A stretch of DNA of 64,000 nucleotides from contig NZ_SZVI01000003.1 of the NCBI RefSeq assembly GCF_013416775.1, forward strand, positions 212,119-276,118, in the 5' to 3' direction. The translations under genes were made by a program, and so were the position numbers. The notes below the pieces were generated by a model, which saw only the letters and a program-made list of their open reading frames with translations, had not been told where the DNA came from and made no database searches. Shown one piece after another: positions 1 through 9,027 of the stretch. Positions within the stretch are counted from its first letter, which is position 1; every line of letters begins with the position of its first letter. The DNA comes from Rhodoferax sp. BLA1. GTDB taxonomy: Bacteria > Pseudomonadota > Gammaproteobacteria > Burkholderiales > Burkholderiaceae_C.

Positions 1-487
1 CCACCAACGTGGTCATCGACCACAGGCCAATCGCGGCCGCCACCTTGTCCTTGGGAAAGATGCGCATCAGCAAGGTTTGCGACAACGGCATCAGCGGCCC
101 GCCACACAAGCCCTGAAACACCCGCGCCACCACCAGCACACCCAGCGAGCTGGACAAACCACAGACGATGGAAAACACACCAAACAGGATCATCGAGGTG
201 GCAAACACCCGCACCGACCCAAAACGCGCCGCCAGCCAGCCGGTCAGCGGCACGGTGATCGCCTCCCCCACCGCGTAAGAGGTGATCACCCAGGTGCCTT
301 GGCTGGTGGCAGCGCCCAGCGCCCCGGCAATATTGGGCACCGCTACGTTGGCAATCGTCATGTTGAGCACGGCGATGAAGTTGGCCGACGCCAGCATCAG
401 CGCCGCCACCCAAAGCATGCCACCGGTCAACGGGGCATCGGGGCCGTCGCGCCCCCCGGCCGGCGCAGCAGTTACAGCTTGACTCAT
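1..487 (-). CDS. DHA2-family (EmrB/QacA-like) multidrug MFS transporter, partial
   Basis: N-terminal 162 codons of a proton-driven drug exporter of the inner membrane; the 3' end lies outside the window. Reading the minus strand from the ATG at 487 gives a soluble Ala/Gly-rich leader, then a first helix followed by NFIAVLNMTIANVAVPNIAG, the DHA2 signature around TM1. Next come GTWVITSYAVGEAITVPLTG and a conserved loop LAARFGSVRVF. It is the last known gene of an operon: the adaptor ends 11 bp upstream and the outer-membrane factor precedes that. EmrB-type transporters work with exactly such partners to form a tripartite pump. Substrate cannot be deduced from sequence. Confidence 0.9.
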   Translation of the reverse strand, partial: MSQAVTAAPAGGRDGPDAPLTGGMLWVAALMLASANFIAVLNMTIANVAVPNIAGALGAATSQGTWVITSYAVGEAITVPLTGWLAARFGSVRVFATSMILFGVFSIVCGLSSSLGVLVVARVFQGLCGGPLMPLSQTLLMRIFPKDKVAAAIGLWSMTTLV

Positions 488-498
488 GGTGACCTGGC

Positions 499-1626
499 TC
501 AGTCGGTCAGGCCGCTGGTGTCGATTTCAGCGTGCATCGACAAACCCACCTTGAGTGGCTTGGCCAACAGCTCGGCCGGGTCCAGCTTGACACGCACCGG
601 CAGGCGTTGCACCACCTTGATCCAGTTGCCAGTGGCGTTCTGGGCCGGAATGGCAGAAAACGCCGAGCCCGAACCACCTGCAAAACCTTCCACCACACCG
701 GTGTAGCTCACGTCCTTGCCATACAGGTCGGCGTGCAAGGTGACGGGCTGCCCAATGCGCACTTTGCTGAGTTGCACTTCCTTGAAGTTGGCATCCACAT
801 ACATCTCGCTCACCGGTACCACCGCCATCAGCGGCATACCGGCCTGCACCCGCTGGCCCAGTTGCACCTGGCGCTTGGCCACCACGCCGTCCAACGGCGC
901 CCGGATCACGGTGCGCTCCAGATCGACCTTGGCTTGGTCCAGCCGGGCCCGGGCCGCCTGAACCTCGGGGTTGGTGTCGACGGTGGTGTCGTTGATCAGC
1001 GCGCCATTGGCTTCTTTGGCGGCCATCGCCGAGCGCAGGTTGGCGGCGGACTGTGCCACCGCCGACTTGGCTGCCGCCAGGTTGGCTTCGGCGCCAGCAA
1101 AAGCATTTTGTGCGCGGGTGAGTTCATCCCCCGACACCGAGCCGGAGGCCAGCAGCGCGTCACGGCGCGTCAGGTCGAGCTTGGCGCGCTCGAAATCGGC
1201 CTGGGCGGAGGCCAGTTGCGCACTCGCACGTTTTTCGTCGGCTTCGCGTGCGGTGATCTGGGCCGCCAGGTTGCTGTCATTGGCCACATAACTTCTGACG
1301 CGGCGCATGGCCCGGTCCAGCTCGGCGGCGGCTTGTGCAGCGGCCAGTCTGGCGTCGGTGGGGTCAATCACCACCAGGACATCGCCTTTTTTGACGGCCT
1401 GGGTGTCCTTGACCTTGACATCTGCCACGATGCCGCCGTAGGACGGCGTGATCTGCGCCACTTCGACAGCGGTGTAGGCGTTGTCGGTAGAGACATAGTG
1501 CGAGGCGTACAGCGTCCAATAAGCGGCCACAGCCACACCTACTAGGCCAATACCACCGGCCAGCGCCAGCAGGCGTTGGTTGCGACGTTTTTTGAGGGCC
1601 AGATCGGCCATGTTGTTGTCAGTCAT
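499..1626 (-). CDS. HlyD/EmrA-type membrane fusion protein
   Basis: Periplasmic adaptor of 375 aa joining the inner-membrane DHA2 transporter to the outer-membrane factor. Residues about 17-40 form one N-terminal membrane anchor. STDNAYT (46-52) is the typical EmrA start of the barrel/lipoyl region, with KKGDVLVVIDPTD marking the first lipoyl half. A long Ala-rich coiled-coil hairpin covers about 90-225, and TVIRAPLDGVVAKRQVQLGQ marks the second lipoyl half. Length is normal for the family. It lies between the NodT-like lipoprotein (27 bp upstream) and the transporter (11 bp downstream), so the three are very likely one transcript under the TetR operators at 3121-3183. Confidence 0.92.
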   Translation of the reverse strand: MTDNNMADLALKKRRNQRLLALAGGIGLVGVAVAAYWTLYASHYVSTDNAYTAVEVAQITPSYGGIVADVKVKDTQAVKKGDVLVVIDPTDARLAAAQAAAELDRAMRRVRSYVANDSNLAAQITAREADEKRASAQLASAQADFERAKLDLTRRDALLASGSVSGDELTRAQNAFAGAEANLAAAKSAVAQSAANLRSAMAAKEANGALINDTTVDTNPEVQAARARLDQAKVDLERTVIRAPLDGVVAKRQVQLGQRVQAGMPLMAVVPVSEMYVDANFKEVQLSKVRIGQPVTLHADLYGKDVSYTGVVEGFAGGSGSAFSAIPAQNATGNWIKVVQRLPVRVKLDPAELLAKPLKVGLSMHAEIDTSGLTD

Positions 1627-1653
1627 GAGAAATCCTTGAAACTTGGGTGTGGG

Positions 1654-3102
1654 TCACAGTTGGTAGCCGCCGCCCAGGGCGCGCTGCAGGTCGATGTCGA
1701 GCGAGAGTGACGCCGAGCGCAGATTGGTCTGCGCACTCAGGCTGTTGAGCAGCCCGTCTTCGGCGCTCAGCACCTCGAGGTAATTGGCCAGGCCGCCGTC
1801 ATAACGGTTGCGTGCCACGCGGTGTGACTCGCTCGCAGCCTCCACCGCTTCTTGCGCCTTTTGCAGACGCTGCCCCAGGGCTTTCTGGCTGACCGCGTTG
1901 TTGGCCACCTCTTGCAGGGCACGGGTCACAGTCGCGTTGTAGTTGGCCACTGTCTCGGCATAGCGGGCCTGGCTGCCGCGCAACTCACCCTGCAGGCGGC
2001 CAGCGGTGAACAGCGGCAGAGAAATCGCCGGACCCAAGCTGCCGATGCTGGAGCCACTCTTGTCCAGGTTGTCCAGCCCCAACGATTGCACGCCCACAAA
2101 CGCCGACAGGTTGACGTTGGGATAGAACTCCGCCTTCTTCTGCGCGATCCGGCTGGCCTGGGCCTGCGCTTGCAGGCGGGCTGCCACCACATCGGGGCGA
2201 CGGCCCAGCAAGTTGACCGCCAGCTCAGGGGGCAGGCCAAAACTGTGGTTCAGCTTGAGGGTGGGCGCGGTGATGGTCAAGCCCCGGTCTGGGCCTGCAC
2301 CCAGCAGTGCGGCCAGGTGATTGCGCTGCAGTGCAATCTGCTCGTCCAGCGCCAGCAAAGCACCTTCAGCCACCGCCCGGCGGGCATCGGCCTCGCGCAG
2401 GCTGCCACGTGTTTCCAGACCATTGGCATAACGCCTTACAAACAATTCGGCCGTTTTTTGCCGGATGTCCACCGACTGCGCGGCGGTGTCGCGGTTGGCG
2501 TACAAGCGGCTCAGTTCGGCGTAGCTGGCCGCCACACCCGAGGCCAGCATCAACCGGGCCTGCGCCAGCTCGGCACGGCTGGCCTCCAGCTCCGAGGTGG
2601 CCGCGGCCAGGGCTGCACGGTTTTTGCCCCAGAAATCCAGTTCCCAACGGAAGTCCAGGCTGACACGGCCATAGTCGTTCCAGCCATGTGGCATCGTGGC
2701 TCTGGGCAAGAGGTTGTTGTAACTGAGCCGTTCTTCGCTGAGTGCGGCATTGGCGCTGAGCTGCGGCTTCAGGGCTGAGCCGGACACCTGCGTCATCGCC
2801 TGAGCACGCTGCAGGCGGGCTGTGGCCGCCGCCAAGTCGGGCGAGCCAAGCAGTGCCTCGTCGATCAAGGTGTTGAGCTGGGCATCACCATAAGCCGTCC
2901 ACCATTGGTCCAGCGGCCAATCTGCTGCGGCCGCTTGTAACGACGTGCCGGATTGAAATGCCTCGGCGGATTTGGGTTGAGGTGCCTGCGCCAAGTCTGG
3001 CAACTGGGCACAGGCCTGCAAAAACAGCGCAGCGGCCAGCGCAGTGAGTGAACCAGCCCGCCGACGCGCCAGCTGCGCGGGCAAAAAATGACATCTGAGC
3101 AT
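1654..3102 (-). CDS. NodT-family outer-membrane efflux lipoprotein
   Basis: Outer-membrane channel of the tripartite pump, 482 aa. The ATG at 3102 is chosen because a GGAGG lies just upstream; the frame stays open to a TTG at 3117. The N-terminus is a lipoprotein signal peptide ending in a lipobox LFLQAC, so Cys31 is the likely lipidated residue. Two OEP repeats follow: one region around WPLDQWWTAYGDAQLNTLID and ARLQRAQAMT, and a second around LLGRRPDVVAARLQAQAQ, a NodT-family hallmark. It is the first gene of the operon, directly downstream of the two TetR operator palindromes. Confidence 0.92.
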   Translation of the reverse strand: MLRCHFLPAQLARRRAGSLTALAAALFLQACAQLPDLAQAPQPKSAEAFQSGTSLQAAAADWPLDQWWTAYGDAQLNTLIDEALLGSPDLAAATARLQRAQAMTQVSGSALKPQLSANAALSEERLSYNNLLPRATMPHGWNDYGRVSLDFRWELDFWGKNRAALAAATSELEASRAELAQARLMLASGVAASYAELSRLYANRDTAAQSVDIRQKTAELFVRRYANGLETRGSLREADARRAVAEGALLALDEQIALQRNHLAALLGAGPDRGLTITAPTLKLNHSFGLPPELAVNLLGRRPDVVAARLQAQAQASRIAQKKAEFYPNVNLSAFVGVQSLGLDNLDKSGSSIGSLGPAISLPLFTAGRLQGELRGSQARYAETVANYNATVTRALQEVANNAVSQKALGQRLQKAQEAVEAASESHRVARNRYDGGLANYLEVLSAEDGLLNSLSAQTNLRSASLSLDIDLQRALGGGYQL

Positions 3103-3120
3103 CCAACCTCCATACAAAAC

Positions 3121-3183
3121 TAAACCGTTTGGTTTAAATATGATTCTAGAACCGGCTCAGCTAAACTAAACCAACTGGTTTAG
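3121..3183. promoter_or_regulatory. Divergent TetR operator pair between efflux operon and regulator
   Basis: Two perfect dyads of the same sequence type occur in the 98-bp gap between the divergent genes: TAAACC-N4-GGTTTA at 3121-3136 and CTAAACC-AACT-GGTTTAG at 3166-3183. Their centres are 46 bp apart. Each lies near one start codon (3102 minus strand, 3201 plus strand), so a dimeric TetR-type repressor could control both the pump and its own gene. The binding itself is inferred. Confidence 0.85.
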
Positions 3184-3200
3184 AAAAAATGGGGGTTGAC

Positions 3201-3818
3201 ATGCGGGCAAAAACCGAGACAAGACGGCAAGCCATCCTGGCAGCGGCTGAGCAGGTGTTTCAGGAAACGGGGTTTGCGGGGGCCTCGATGGCGCAGATCT
3301 GCCAACGGGTGGGTTACTCCAAAGCCACGCTCTACAGCTACTTCAGCTCCAAGGAAGAGCTGTTTTTTGAGGTGATTTCGAAGGCGACCGAGGCCGAGTT
3401 CCAGGCCACACACGATGCACTCGATGCCAGTCAACCAGACATGGCCCAGGCGCTGGAGACCTTTGGGCGCCGGTTTCTGAGCTTTCTTTATGCGCCCCAA
3501 CTACAAACGGTGCGGCGTCTGGTGGTGTCAGAAGCCGGTCGCTCGGGCTTGGGGCAAAAGTGTTTTGAACTCGGCCCCCAACGCAGCGAGGCAGAGGTTG
3601 TTGCCTTCCTGCAACATGGCATGGCCACGGGCAAACTGCGCCAGGCCAACACACGCATCGCCGCCCGGCAGTTCAAGAGCCTGCTGGAAGCCGAATGGAT
3701 TGACCGTTTTATGTTTCAGATGCCGATGGATGCGAGTGAGGAAGCCATTGCTGAATCTGTTCACCAAGCCATCACCGTTTTTATGCGCGCCTACGGGCCC
3801 GAGACCACAACCAGTTAA
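3201..3818 (+). CDS. TetR/AcrR-family transcriptional regulator
   Basis: Repressor of 205 aa, probably controlling itself and the divergent efflux operon. The N-terminal helix-turn-helix is clear: an AILAAAEQVFQETGFAGASM helix pair, then ICQRVGYSKATLYSYFSSKE as recognition region. The C-terminal ligand domain is of the AefR-like type (RFLSFLYAPQLQTVRRLVVS). The ATG at 3201 is preferred over the in-frame ATG at 3189 because GGGGG lies about 7 nt before it, while the longer start has no ribosome site and abuts the operator dyad. A drug-like inducer is likely but not visible. Confidence 0.9.
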   Translation: MRAKTETRRQAILAAAEQVFQETGFAGASMAQICQRVGYSKATLYSYFSSKEELFFEVISKATEAEFQATHDALDASQPDMAQALETFGRRFLSFLYAPQLQTVRRLVVSEAGRSGLGQKCFELGPQRSEAEVVAFLQHGMATGKLRQANTRIAARQFKSLLEAEWIDRFMFQMPMDASEEAIAESVHQAITVFMRAYGPETTTS

Positions 3819-3830
3819 GGGCAACCGAGC

Positions 3831-4961
3831 TCAGGCCAGCGCACGCTGGATGATGATTTTTTGCACGTCACTCGTGCCCTCATAAATCTGGCAGACGCGC
3901 ACATCGCGGTAAATGCGCTCCACGGGGAAGTCGCTCACATACCCATAACCCCCCAGCGTCTGGATGGCGGCGCTGCACACCTTCTCAGCCATTTCACTGG
4001 CAAACAGCTTGGCCATCGCGGCCTCTTTGAGGCACGGACGACCGGCATCACGCAGACTGGCCGCATGCCAGATCAGTTGTCGGGCCGCTTCTAATTGTGT
4101 AGCGCACTCAGCAAGCCGAAAGCCGACTGCCTGGTGGTTAAAGATAGGGGTGCCAAAGCTGCTGCGCTCCTTGGCGTAGCTGATGGCGACTTCGAGCGCA
4201 CTTCTTGCCATGCCGACACTCTGTGCGGCAATGCCGATGCGGCCACCCTCCAGACCACCCAGCGCAATGCCGTAACCCTCACCCTCCTGGCCAATCAGGT
4301 TCTCTGCAGGCACACGGCAGTTGTCGAAATTGATCTGCGCCGTGTCGCTGCTGTGCTGGCCCAGTTTGTCCTCTACCCTTGCCACCACATAACCCGGGGT
4401 GTTGGTAGGCACCAGGAACGCACTCATGCCCTTCTTGCCCGCGCCTTTGTCGGTCACCGCAATCACAATGGCCAGATCACCGTTTTTGCCACTGGTGATG
4501 AACTGTTTGACACCATTGATCACGTAACTGCCACCCTCCTTGACCGCCGTGGTGCGCAAGCCCGAGGCATCCGACCCGACATGTGGCTCGGTCAGGCAGA
4601 AGGCGCCCAGCATCTGCCCCTGCGCCAGCGGCTCCAGCCATTGTTTCTTCTGGGCAGTATTGCCGTATTTCAACAGGATGGCATTGACCGGGCAGTTGGT
4701 GACGCTGATCACGGTGCTGGTGCCGCCATCACCCGCAGCAATTTCTTCGAGCACCAGCGCCAGCGTCAGGTAGTCCATCCCGGCGCCACCCAACTCCTCG
4801 GGCACACAAATGCCATAACAACCCAGCGCGGCCAGCCCTTGGTGCGCGACTTTGGGAAAGGTGTGTTCCTTGTCCCAGCGGGCGGCGTGGGGCCAGAGTT
4901 CGGCCTGGGCAAAAGCGCGCACCGCGTCGCGCACCATTTCCTGGTCTTGGGTCAGCAGCAT
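3831..4961 (-). CDS. Acyl-CoA dehydrogenase (short/branched chain type)
   Basis: FAD-dependent enzyme of 376 aa that makes the trans-2,3 double bond in an acyl-CoA during beta-oxidation or branched amino-acid catabolism. Visible family signatures are CLTEPHVGSDASGLRTTAV (FAD/substrate loop), FGTPIFNHQAVGFRLAE and the C-terminal QTLGGYGYVSDFPVERIYRD. The catalytic base is Glu361 in YEGTSDVQ, the position used by short-chain and short/branched-chain dehydrogenases. It ends 13 bp from the convergent TetR gene. It is followed upstream by an SDR and a thiolase on the same strand, consistent with a small acyl-CoA degradation cluster. Exact chain-length preference is not determinable. Confidence 0.9.
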   Translation of the reverse strand: MLLTQDQEMVRDAVRAFAQAELWPHAARWDKEHTFPKVAHQGLAALGCYGICVPEELGGAGMDYLTLALVLEEIAAGDGGTSTVISVTNCPVNAILLKYGNTAQKKQWLEPLAQGQMLGAFCLTEPHVGSDASGLRTTAVKEGGSYVINGVKQFITSGKNGDLAIVIAVTDKGAGKKGMSAFLVPTNTPGYVVARVEDKLGQHSSDTAQINFDNCRVPAENLIGQEGEGYGIALGGLEGGRIGIAAQSVGMARSALEVAISYAKERSSFGTPIFNHQAVGFRLAECATQLEAARQLIWHAASLRDAGRPCLKEAAMAKLFASEMAEKVCSAAIQTLGGYGYVSDFPVERIYRDVRVCQIYEGTSDVQKIIIQRALA

Positions 4962-4991
4962 GGGGTCTCCGTTGCTCGTGTTGTGGGTGGT

Positions 4992-5675
4992 TTACCAACC
5001 CGCGAAGGGGCAGCCGTCCCATTGCAAGTAGGGAACGTCATCACAGCCGTGAATCGTCTTTCGGCTTTTGTGCGCGGCCAGTGTCTGGCGCAAGGCAGAC
5101 ACACTGTCTTGCACCGTCAGCGGCGCGGCAGATGTGCCCATGTCGGTCTGCACCCAGCCGGGGTGTACCAGCAGAAACTGGGCGCGCGGGTAGTCCGGCT
5201 GGGCGGCCACCACGGCCATGTTGAGCGCGGCTTTGCTCACCTTGTAGAGCCAGCCCCGGCTGCTGCGGCTGTCGCCGATGTGGCCCATGTCACTGGACAA
5301 AAAGGCAAACTGTCCACCCGCCTCCTCGACCCAGGGCGCGACCTGGGGCAAAGCCTGCATGACACCCAACACGTTGGTGTGCATCATTGCATCAAAGTCC
5401 TGCTGCGTCGGCGGCGAGGTGGCGCCACCGGTCGAGAACACCCCGGCCACGTACAGCGCCAGGTCCAGCTTCTCACCATCGAGCAGCCAGCTCAGGCCGC
5501 TGACACTGGCCGGGTCGGCCACATCAAGCTTGAGGGCCTGTGCCCCCATATCCCTGAGCCGCGCCAGCCCGGCCTCGTCGCGCGCGGTGGCAATCACACG
5601 GTCGCCCGCGTCGAGGTACTGGCCCACCAGCTCCAGGCCAATACCGCGCGAGGCGCCTATCACCAAAACATTCAT
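4992..5675 (-). CDS. SDR-family NAD(P)-dependent oxidoreductase
   Basis: Short classical-type dehydrogenase of 227 aa with a Rossmann fold. The nucleotide-binding motif GASRGIG is at residues 7-13, LDVADP follows beta-3, and the catalytic Tyr/Lys pair is in YKVSK. Ser upstream in FLSSDMGHIG may complete the triad. It lies 30 bp upstream of the acyl-CoA dehydrogenase and downstream of the thiolase, all on the minus strand, with an intergenic repeat copy in the 40-bp gap to the thiolase. Substrate unknown; a role in fatty-acid or ketone metabolism is only suggested by the neighbours. Confidence 0.88.
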   Translation of the reverse strand: MNVLVIGASRGIGLELVGQYLDAGDRVIATARDEAGLARLRDMGAQALKLDVADPASVSGLSWLLDGEKLDLALYVAGVFSTGGATSPPTQQDFDAMMHTNVLGVMQALPQVAPWVEEAGGQFAFLSSDMGHIGDSRSSRGWLYKVSKAALNMAVVAAQPDYPRAQFLLVHPGWVQTDMGTSAAPLTVQDSVSALRQTLAAHKSRKTIHGCDDVPYLQWDGCPFAGW

Positions 5676-5678
5676 GCC

Positions 5679-5714
5679 TCAAGCCCTTATTCTGATTGGG
5701 TCAGTAACTATCAA
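5679..5714. repeat. Intergenic repeat copy (AGCTATCA/AAGGGCT family)
   Basis: Between the SDR and thiolase genes. On the minus strand it reads AATTGATAGTTACTGACCC, then AATAAGGGCTTGAGGCATG, matching the two conserved blocks seen at 6903-6963, 8838-8874, 53985-54050 and 55720-55770. It is too small and AT/GC-mixed to code for anything. It is one of at least five dispersed copies in this window. Confidence 0.6.
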
Positions 5715-5715
5715 T

Positions 5716-6897
5716 TTATAACAATTCAAGCGCCACGGCAGTCGCCTCGCCGCCACCAATACACAGGGTGGCCACGCCTTTTTTCAGGCCACGCGCCTGC
5801 AAGGCGTACAACAAGGTGACCATGATGCGCGCGCCGCTGGCGCCAATCGGGTGGCCCAGCGCGCAGGCGCCACCGTTGACATTGACCACCTCGTGGCCCA
5901 GGTTCAGCTCCTGCATCAGCGCCATGGCGACCACCGCGAAGGCTTCGTTGACCTCCCACAGGTCGACGTCGGCCACGCTCCAACCCGCCCGCGCCAGCAC
6001 CTTGCGCACCGAGCCGACCGGCGCAGTGGCAAATTTGGCTGGCTCCTGCGCATGCACCGCGTGCGCCACCAGGCGCGCCAGCGGCTGGCAGCCGAACTTG
6101 GTAGCGGTGCTTTCGCGCATCAGCACCAGTGCGGCCGCGCCGTCGTTGATGCTGGAGCTGCTGGCGGCGGTGATGCTGCCGTCTTTTTTGAAGGCGGGTT
6201 TGAGCGTGGGGATCTTGTCGAGTTTGATGCGGCCCGGGCCTTCGTCGATGCTGACCAGGGTGTCTCCGTGGCGGCCTTTGACCAACACCGGGGTGATCTC
6301 TGCGGCAAAAGCGCCCGATTGGATGGCGTGTTGTGCGCGGCTGACGCTGGTGATCGCATACGCGTCCTGCTGCGCGCGGGTAAAGCCGTATTGGGCGGCG
6401 CAGTCTTCCCCAAACGTGCCCATGGAGCGGCCGACCTCGTAAGCGTCTTCCAGGCCATCGAGCATCATGTGGTCAAAAATCCGGTCGTGGCCGATGCGGT
6501 AACCGGCGCGGCCTTTTTGCAGCAGATAGGGGGCATTGGTCATGCTCTCCATGCCACCGGTGACCAGCACATCGGCGCTGCCCGCCAGCAGCATGTCGTG
6601 GCCAAACATGCTGCTGCGCATGCCCGAGCCACAGATTTTGGACAGGGTCACCGCGCCCGCGCTGATCGGCAGATCGGCTTTGAGTGCGGCCTGGCGCGCC
6701 GGTGCCTGGCCCTGGCCAGCGGGCAACACATTGCCAAACAGCACCTCATCCACCAGCGCTGGTGCAATCGCGGCGCGCTCAACCGCCGCGCGGATGGCTG
6801 CAGCGCCCAGGTCATGCGCGGCCAGCGTGGCAAAGTCCCCCTGAAAACTGCCCATCGGCGTGCGCGCAGCAGCCACAATCACAATCGCATCCGTCAT
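5716..6897 (-). CDS. Acetyl-CoA C-acetyltransferase (thiolase II)
   Basis: Thiolase of 393 aa that condenses two acetyl-CoA to acetoacetyl-CoA or runs the reverse cleavage. The three catalytic residues are all visible: Cys89 in KICGSGMRS, His349 in GGACALGHPIGASG and Cys379 in LCIGGGEA. Length matches biosynthetic/AtoB-PhaA-type thiolases. It is upstream of an SDR and an acyl-CoA dehydrogenase on the same strand. No polyhydroxybutyrate genes are visible nearby, so a degradative (AtoB-like) role is as likely as polymer synthesis. Confidence 0.93.
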   Translation of the reverse strand: MTDAIVIVAAARTPMGSFQGDFATLAAHDLGAAAIRAAVERAAIAPALVDEVLFGNVLPAGQGQAPARQAALKADLPISAGAVTLSKICGSGMRSSMFGHDMLLAGSADVLVTGGMESMTNAPYLLQKGRAGYRIGHDRIFDHMMLDGLEDAYEVGRSMGTFGEDCAAQYGFTRAQQDAYAITSVSRAQHAIQSGAFAAEITPVLVKGRHGDTLVSIDEGPGRIKLDKIPTLKPAFKKDGSITAASSSSINDGAAALVLMRESTATKFGCQPLARLVAHAVHAQEPAKFATAPVGSVRKVLARAGWSVADVDLWEVNEAFAVVAMALMQELNLGHEVVNVNGGACALGHPIGASGARIMVTLLYALQARGLKKGVATLCIGGGEATAVALELL

Positions 6898-6902
6898 AGG
6901 GT

Positions 6903-6963
6903 CTCCTTGGTATAAAAAGTGCCTCTAGCCCTTATTCAATAAGGATGAACAGCTATTAAAAAC
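6903..6963. repeat. Intergenic repeat copy upstream of thiolase
   Basis: Minus strand: AATAGCTGTTCATCCTTATT followed by AATAAGGGCTAGAGGCACTT and TTTATACC. This copy shows the unoccupied structure of the element that the prophage interrupted at 8875. The block from AAGGGCT to TTTTTAT is 22 bp here, and is also 22 bp when the prophage and one duplicate are removed from the other locus. Confidence 0.65.
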
Positions 6964-6971
6964 AAAGTGGC

Positions 6972-8822
6972 TCACATCGACTCCGGCAACTCCGACTGGC
7001 GCGGGCTGACCACAAAGCGTTTGCTCTGGTCATACGGGAACACGTCAAACATATGGCCTTGCTGGATGCGGTCCTTGTTTTTCTGCCAGAACGCCGGGTC
7101 CAGCAGGTTGGCATGGTGTTTCATGAACACCTCGCGCACCGCCGGGTTGCCCAGCAGGAACGGGCCAAAGGTCTCGGGAAACACATCGTGCGGGCCAACC
7201 GTGTACCAGACCTCACCCGACATCTCGTCTTCCTCACACCTCGGTTTGGGCACCTTGCGGAAGACGCAGTCGGTGATGTATTCGATCTCGTCGTAGTCGT
7301 AAAACACCACCTTGCCGTGGCGCGTGATGCCAAAGTTTTTCCACAACATGTCGCCCGGAAAGATGTTGGCGGCGATCAGGTCCTTGAGCGCGTTGCCGTA
7401 TTCGATGACGCCGTGCTCCAGCTGGGCGCGGGCACTCAGGGCGGCGGGGCTGGTGTTGTTGGGGTCGGCACCACCGGCGTCAAAAGCGTCCTGCAAGTAG
7501 ATGTTGAGCGGAATCATGCGCCGCTCGATGTAGACGTGTTTGAGGATGACTTCCAGCTGGCCATCCCCATCGCGGTCGCTGATCTCCAGCTGGCTGGGCG
7601 CCAGCTTCTCAATCTCGGCGATCAGCTCGTCGGTGAAACGGTTGCGCGGAAAAGCCACACCGCTGTACTCCAGCGTGTCGGCCATGCGCCCCACACGGTC
7701 GTGTTGTTTGACCAGCAGGTACTTGCCCTTGATCTGCTCGCGGCTGGTGTCCTTGGGCGGCGGGTAAAAGTCCTTGATGACCTTGAACACATAGGGAAAG
7801 CTGGGCAAGTCAAACACCAGCATGACCATGCCCTTGATGCCCGGTGCGATGCGGAACAAATCGGTGGAGTGGCGCAGGTGGTACAAGAAGTCGCGGTAAA
7901 ACAGGGTCTTGCCCTGCTTGGCCAGGCCCAGCGCGTTGTACAACTCGTTGCGCGGTTTACGCGGCATCAGGCTGCGCAGAAACTGCACGTAGGCACTCGG
8001 GATGTCCATGTCGACCATGAAGTAGGCCCGGGCAAAACCAAACAACACGTGCATGTCGTCATCGCCATGCAGCACCGCATCGATGCGCAGCTGGGTCTCC
8101 GCCTGGTTGTACAAAATGGGCAGCGCAAACGGCTGCTCGGTAAACCCATTGATCAGCTTGCCAATGAGGTAGGCGCCTTTGTTGCGGTAGAACAGGCTGC
8201 TGAGCACCTGGATCTGCAAGTTGGCGTGCACCTTGACGCGATCCAACATCGGCCGGATCACGCCCATCACCAACGCGGCGTCGCGCGGCAGGTCTTCAAA
8301 TTCGCGGCACAGGCCAAAGTCGAGCACCATCTGCTGCAACACCCCGGCCAGGTTGTCGAGCGTGGGGTAATACGCGCGGTAGGTGGGCTGTGCCTCGGGC
8401 GCATTGTTCTCGATGTACTCGGTGCTGACCACCGGGCGGAAAAAGATGAAGCTGTTCTGGAAATAACTGCGGTGCAGGATCTTGGTGGTGACCGAGTTGA
8501 AGAAGGTCTCGGCCAGCTCGGGCTGGAGGTGGTCTACCAGCAGGCCGATGTAATGCAGTTTGACCTGATGCCAGATGTCCATCGGCTGCTCACCAGCCTT
8601 GAACTCGCGCTCCAGCCGCATGAAACACTCGCGCACGCGCAGGTCGTAGAACTCGATGCGTTCACGCTGGGCGCGCTGCTGACCGGCCCAGTCGGCGGTC
8701 TCAAAACGTTGTTTGGCGCGGGCCGATTCGCTGCGAAACAGGTGGTAGTGGCGGTTGAAACCATCCATCATGGCCTTGGCAATCTCGTAGGCCACAGGGG
8801 AGTCCAGTCGGGTCGGAAACAT
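6972..8822 (-). CDS. aceK: Isocitrate dehydrogenase kinase/phosphatase
   Basis: Bifunctional regulator of 616 aa that phosphorylates and dephosphorylates isocitrate dehydrogenase, switching carbon flow between the TCA cycle and the glyoxylate shunt. The N-terminal regulatory region holds family blocks such as [20 protein letters not shown] and [11 protein letters not shown]. The kinase-like domain has [20 protein letters not shown] (nucleotide loop), [14 protein letters not shown] and [18 protein letters not shown] (metal-binding region). It is full length. Its promoter-proximal side is now separated from the next chromosomal gene by the 39.9-kb prophage, which inserted 47 bp upstream of its start codon and could alter its transcription. 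Confidence 0.97.
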   Translation of the reverse strand: MFPTRLDSPVAYEIAKAMMDGFNRHYHLFRSESARAKQRFETADWAGQQRAQRERIEFYDLRVRECFMRLEREFKAGEQPMDIWHQVKLHYIGLLVDHLQPELAETFFNSVTTKILHRSYFQNSFIFFRPVVSTEYIENNAPEAQPTYRAYYPTLDNLAGVLQQMVLDFGLCREFEDLPRDAALVMGVIRPMLDRVKVHANLQIQVLSSLFYRNKGAYLIGKLINGFTEQPFALPILYNQAETQLRIDAVLHGDDDMHVLFGFARAYFMVDMDIPSAYVQFLRSLMPRKPRNELYNALGLAKQGKTLFYRDFLYHLRHSTDLFRIAPGIKGMVMLVFDLPSFPYVFKVIKDFYPPPKDTSREQIKGKYLLVKQHDRVGRMADTLEYSGVAFPRNRFTDELIAEIEKLAPSQLEISDRDGDGQLEVILKHVYIERRMIPLNIYLQDAFDAGGADPNNTSPAALSARAQLEHGVIEYGNALKDLIAANIFPGDMLWKNFGITRHGKVVFYDYDEIEYITDCVFRKVPKPRCEEDEMSGEVWYTVGPHDVFPETFGPFLLGNPAVREVFMKHHANLLDPAFWQKNKDRIQQGHMFDVFPYDQSKRFVVSPRQSELPESM

Positions 8823-8837
8823 GTCTGCTCTCTTCTG

Positions 8838-8874
8838 TATAGCTATCAGGGCTTGAGGGATAAGGGCTACAACG
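8838..8874. repeat. Intergenic repeat copy split by the prophage
   Basis: TATAGCTATCAGGGCTTGAG, then GGATAAGGGCTACAACG, ends at the prophage junction. The element resumes at 48792 with CATTTTTATC. Rejoined after removing one ACAACG, it matches the intact copy at 6903-6963 in spacing. Confidence 0.7.
8869..8874. repeat. Target-site duplication, left copy (ACAACG)
   Basis: The six bases immediately before the TG left end are repeated directly after the CA right end at 48786-48791. Precise excision would restore an intergenic repeat with normal spacing, which supports this junction. Confidence 0.8.
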
Positions 8875-8987
8875 TGAGGGGAGTTGAGATATTCAAAGGC
8901 ATAGAGGCGCGATAAATCCGAAATTTAGTGGGACATATCGGTTTATTGTGGGTCAGGATTTGAAAAACTCTTTCCTGTCGCGAAACA
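8875..8987. other. Left prophage end with transposase-binding motifs
   Basis: From the terminal TG, a motif GGCGCGATAAAT lies at 8906-8917 and CTTTCCTGTCGCGAAACA at 8970-8987. The first is the inverted counterpart of ATTTATCTCGCC at the right end (11 of 12 identical). The second is repeated in direct orientation at 48712-48729 with one mismatch. Such CGCGAAA/GATAAAT motifs resemble the Mu transposase recognition sites. A pair GGCATAGAGGC (8898-8908) / GCCTCTATGCC (9001-9011) also forms a long-range dyad. No gene lies between 8823 and 9027. Confidence 0.7.
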
Positions 8988-9027
8988 GCTATCAAACACA
9001 GCCTCTATGCCGATTTGGCGGCCGATG

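Noticed and set aside
532..1545. 337-codon plus-strand frame opposite the HlyD gene
   Set aside because: Shadow frame with no recognisable domain; the minus-strand gene is clear.
4095..5819. Long open frame of 574 codons opposite the acyl-CoA dehydrogenase and SDR genes
   Set aside because: High GC leaves opposite frames open; two well-identified enzymes occupy the other strand and this product is His/Arg-rich noise.
7053..8915. 620-codon open frame opposite aceK
   Set aside because: Shadow of aceK, whose whole length matches its family.
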